Source: DASRAP01 sp964503275 (GTDB taxonomy: Bacteria > Gemmatimonadota > Gemmatimonadetes > Gemmatimonadales > Gemmatimonadaceae). Taken from it: 27,424 bases of DNA. Positions 24,726-27,424 of this stretch are shown piece after piece. Position numbers and translations under genes: made by a program. Location of the stretch: positions 1 through 27,424 of the forward strand of contig CAZCZO010000031.1 in the NCBI GenBank assembly GCA_964503275.1, written 5' to 3'. The first letter of the stretch is position 1; the number at the start of each line of letters is the position of its first letter. Under the pieces are notes generated by a model. The model did no database searches and was not told the DNA's origin. It saw only the letters and a list, made by a program, of their open reading frames with translations.

Positions 24726-25717
24726 GTGATGGCGCGCTCGTCCAGCTGCACCGCACCCTCCGCGACGAAGCGGCCGCCGACCCGGCCCCCATCCAGACGG
24801 GCGCCGTCGCCAAAGAGACGCAGATCATCGCGATCTATGGCAAAGGCGGGATCGGCAAGTCGTTCACGCTGTCCAACCTGTCGTACATGATGGCGCAGCA
24901 GGGCAAGAAGGTGTTGCTCATCGGCTGCGATCCCAAGAGCGATACCACCTCGCTGCTGTTCGGCGGACGGGCCTGCCCGACGATCATCGAGACGAGCTCG
25001 AAGAAGAAGCTCGCCGGTGAAGAGGTCACCATCAGCGACGTCTGCTTCAAGCGCGATGGCGTGTTCGCGATGGAGCTGGGCGGCCCGGAGGTCGGGCGCG
25101 GCTGCGGGGGCCGCGGCATCATCCACGGCTTCGAGCTGCTCGAGAAACTCGGCTTCCATGAGTGGGGCTTCGACTACGTGCTGCTCGACTTCCTGGGCGA
25201 CGTCGTCTGCGGCGGCTTCGGCTTGCCGATCGCGCGCGACATGTGCCAGAAGGTGATCGTCGTCGGCTCGAACGACCTGCAGTCGCTCTACGTGGCCAAC
25301 AACGTCTGCTCGGCGGTCGAGTACTTCCGCAAGCTCGGGGGCAACGTCGGCGTCGCCGGCATGGTCGTGAACAAGGACGACGGGACCGGCGAGGCCGCGG
25401 CGTTCGCGGAGCGGGCGGGGATCCCGATCCTCTCGGCGATCCCCGCGCACGACGACATCCGGCGCAAGAGCGCCAACTACGAGATCGTGGGCATCCCGGG
25501 CACGCAGTGGGGGCCGATGTTCGAGACGCTCGCGACCAACGTCGCGTCGGCACCGCCGGTGCGTCCCAAGCCGCTCACCCAAGACGAACTGCTCGGGCTG
25601 TTCGCGAGCGATGTCGTCGGTCGCAACGTCGTGCTCGAGCCGGCGACCGTGTTCGACATGGTCGGGCGCACCGATATGTCGAAGCCGTCGCTCGAAGTCA
25701 TCTACGACAGCGTCTGA
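24722..25717 (+). CDS. bchX: Chlorophyllide a oxidoreductase iron protein BchX
   Basis: 331 residues from ATG 24722, overlapping the bchC stop by 4 nt. It is a NifH/BchL-like dimeric reductase. The P-loop is GKGGIGKS (40-47), the switch I region is GCDPKSDTT (68-76), and the 4Fe-4S ligand candidates are Cys128 (GRGCGGRG) and Cys163 (DVVCGGFG). A non-conserved N-terminal extension of about 30 residues is usual for BchX compared with BchL. It passes electrons with ATP hydrolysis to the BchYZ catalytic component, which reduces the C7=C8 bond of chlorophyllide a. bchY starts 2 nt after its stop. Confidence 0.97.
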   Translation: MSDGALVQLHRTLRDEAAADPAPIQTGAVAKETQIIAIYGKGGIGKSFTLSNLSYMMAQQGKKVLLIGCDPKSDTTSLLFGGRACPTIIETSSKKKLAGEEVTISDVCFKRDGVFAMELGGPEVGRGCGGRGIIHGFELLEKLGFHEWGFDYVLLDFLGDVVCGGFGLPIARDMCQKVIVVGSNDLQSLYVANNVCSAVEYFRKLGGNVGVAGMVVNKDDGTGEAAAFAERAGIPILSAIPAHDDIRRKSANYEIVGIPGTQWGPMFETLATNVASAPPVRPKPLTQDELLGLFASDVVGRNVVLEPATVFDMVGRTDMSKPSLEVIYDSV

Positions 25718-25719
25718 CG

Positions 25720-27243
25720 ATGACGACGCCCCTTCCCGTCCTCGCGCGACCCGACGCCGTGACCGGCGACGGGCTCGGCTGCCACGCCGGCAAGGATCAG
25801 CTCGCGGCCGCCGCCCGTGCCGCGGGCAAGTCGGAGACGCTCGACCAGTACGCCGCGGACTACCCGAAGGGGCCGCACGATCAGCCCCAGTCGATGTGTC
25901 CGGCCTTCGGGTCGCTGCGGGTGGGGCTGCGGATGCGCCGCACGGCGACGATCCTCTCGGGCTCGGCGTGCTGCGTGTACGGCCTGACGTTCACTTCGCA
26001 CTTCTACGGGGCGCGGCGCACGGTCGGCTACGTGCCCTTCAACTCCGAGACCTTGGTCACGGGGCAGCTCTTCGAGGACATCCGCGACGCGGTGTACCAA
26101 GTGGCGGACCCCGCCCTGTACGACGCAGTGGTGATCACGAACCTCTGTGTGCCGACCGCCTCAGGGGTGCCGTTGCAGCTGCTCCCGAAGGAGATCAACG
26201 GGGTGCGCATCATCGGCATCGACGTGCCGGGCTTCGGCGTGCCGACGCACGCCGAGGCCAAGGACGTCCTCGCCGGGGCGATGCTGCGCTACGCGCGCCA
26301 TGAGGCCGAGCAGGGACCGGTCGCCGCACCGCGAGGCGGAGTGAGCGAGAAGCCGACGATCACGCTGGTGGGCGAGATGTTCCCGGCGGATCCCGTGGGC
26401 ATCGGCATGATGCTCGAGCCGCTGGGGCTCGCCGCGGGCCCCGTGGTGCCCACGCGGGAATGGCGCGAGCTCTATGCCGCGCTCGACTGCGTCGGGGTCG
26501 CGGCGATCCACCCCTTCTATACGGCGAGCATCCGCGAGTTCGAAGCGGCGGGTCGCCCCATCGTGGGCTCAGCGCCGGTCGGCCACGACGGGACCGCCGC
26601 GTGGCTCGAAGCCGTCGGCGCGATGGCCGGGGTGTCGAGCGCGTTGGTCGGCGCCGCGCAGGACCGGCTCCTGCCCGCCATCAGGGCGGCGTTGGCGGCC
26701 AAGCCCATCACGGGGCGGATCACGATGAGCGGCTACGAGGGCTCCGAGTTGCTCGTGGCCCGCCTGCTGATCGAATCGGGCGCCGACGTGCGCTATGTGG
26801 GCTCGGCGTGCCCACGCACCGTCTGGAGCGATCCCGACCGCGAATGGCTGGAGGCACGCGGCGTGCATGTGCAGTTCCGCGCGTCGCTGGAGCAGGACCT
26901 CGCCGCCATGGCGGAGTTCGCGCCCGATCTCGCGATCGGCACGACGCCCGTGGTGCAGAAGGCCAAGGAACTGATGATCCCTGCCCTGTACTTCACGAAC
27001 CTCATCTCCGCGCGGCCGCTGATGGGACCGATGGGGGCGGGGTCGCTGGCGCAGGTCGTGAACGCGGCGATGGGCAACAAGGCGCGGTTCACCACGATGA
27101 AGGACTTCTTCGCCGGCGTCGGCGAAGGCCACGCGGCCGGCGTGTGGGAGACCACGCCGCAGGACCGCCCCGAGTTCCGCGAGCATTACAAGCGGCATCT
27201 CGCGAAGGTCAACAAGGCCCGCAAAGCGCAGGAGATGATCTGA
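25720..27243 (+). CDS. bchY: Chlorophyllide a oxidoreductase subunit BchY
   Basis: 507 residues from ATG 25720. It is a NifD/BchN-like subunit. Conserved wording includes QSMCPAFGSLRVGLRMRRTA (58-77, Cys60) and ILSGSACCVYGLTFTSHFYG (78-97, Cys84 and Cys85), followed by YVPFNSETLVTGQLFEDIRD. These cysteines are the candidates for the 4Fe-4S cluster shared with BchZ. The C-terminal half carries GTTPVVQKAKELMIPALYFT and NLISARPLMGPMGAGSL. Length is normal for the family. The stop overlaps the bchZ start by one base (TGATG), typical of coupled BchY-BchZ synthesis. Confidence 0.97.
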   Translation: MTTPLPVLARPDAVTGDGLGCHAGKDQLAAAARAAGKSETLDQYAADYPKGPHDQPQSMCPAFGSLRVGLRMRRTATILSGSACCVYGLTFTSHFYGARRTVGYVPFNSETLVTGQLFEDIRDAVYQVADPALYDAVVITNLCVPTASGVPLQLLPKEINGVRIIGIDVPGFGVPTHAEAKDVLAGAMLRYARHEAEQGPVAAPRGGVSEKPTITLVGEMFPADPVGIGMMLEPLGLAAGPVVPTREWRELYAALDCVGVAAIHPFYTASIREFEAAGRPIVGSAPVGHDGTAAWLEAVGAMAGVSSALVGAAQDRLLPAIRAALAAKPITGRITMSGYEGSELLVARLLIESGADVRYVGSACPRTVWSDPDREWLEARGVHVQFRASLEQDLAAMAEFAPDLAIGTTPVVQKAKELMIPALYFTNLISARPLMGPMGAGSLAQVVNAAMGNKARFTTMKDFFAGVGEGHAAGVWETTPQDRPEFREHYKRHLAKVNKARKAQEMI

Positions 27244-27424
27244 TGCTCGTCCTGGATCACGACCGCGCCGGGGGCTACTGGGGCTCCGTGTACGTGTTCA
27301 CCGCCATCAAGGGGATGCAGGTGGTGATCGACGGGCCCGTGGGCTGCGAGAACCTGCCGGTCACCTCGGTGCTGCACTACACCGACGGCCTGCCGCCGCA
27401 TGAGCTGCCCATCGTCGTCACGGG
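27243..27424 (+). CDS. bchZ: Chlorophyllide a oxidoreductase subunit BchZ, N-terminal part
   Basis: The reading from ATG 27243 is open to the window edge, about 60 residues. It contains DRAGGYWGSVYVFTAIKGMQ, then VVIDGPVGCENLPVTSVLHY with Cys35, the expected remaining cluster ligand, and TDGLPPHELPIVVTG. This is the BchZ N-terminus, a NifK-like partner of BchY. In many phototrophs pufB or pufQ follows bchZ, so the puf operon may lie just beyond the edge. Confidence 0.95.
   Translation, partial: MLVLDHDRAGGYWGSVYVFTAIKGMQVVIDGPVGCENLPVTSVLHYTDGLPPHELPIVVT

Overview
The window is a high-GC, gene-dense bacterial chromosome segment with almost no non-coding DNA. Its right third is one edge of a photosynthesis gene cluster for bacteriochlorophyll a: bchI, bchD, puhE and a ridA-like gene on the minus strand, and crtF, bchC, bchX, bchY and the start of bchZ on the plus strand. 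This combination means type-II reaction-centre phototrophy (purple-bacterial style). The left part has a Gemmatimonadota-like flavour: a FecA-type TonB receptor, a soluble STPK with a pseudokinase half, a MacAB-like system with many FtsX permeases, and a SET protein. A phototrophic Gemmatimonadota bacterium related to Gemmatimonas phototrophica is therefore my best guess. The taxon is inference, and a purple proteobacterium is not excluded.

Left region (1-8553, minus strand): a tightly packed run read right to left. It holds a very large multi-TM NtrY-like histidine kinase, a tandem pseudokinase/Ser-Thr kinase, a TonB-dependent receptor, a SET-domain lysine methyltransferase with a histone-like Lys tail, and a VKOR-family disulfide enzyme cut by the window edge. 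Spacings of 36, 25, -4 and 5 nt suggest one operon.

Middle region (8633-18240, plus strand): a small secreted protein of unknown function, then a TolC-type outer membrane factor, a MacA/HlyD-type adaptor, one MacB/LolD-type ATPase, and four consecutive MacB/FtsX-type permease subunits. A strong 14-bp hairpin separates the ATPase from the permeases. Together they look like a tripartite exporter with one ATPase and four different permeases.

Right region (18231-27424): the photosynthesis genes. BchI and BchD are two of the three Mg-chelatase subunits. BchX, BchY and BchZ form chlorophyllide a oxidoreductase. BchC oxidises the C3 hydroxyethyl group. CrtF is a carotenoid O-methyltransferase. PuhE is an assembly factor for the photosynthetic complex. 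The two arms diverge from a 124-bp control region (22262-22385). bchC has its own regulatory region (23559-23774) with palindromes and a good promoter candidate. I saw no tRNA, rRNA, CRISPR array or insertion sequence.
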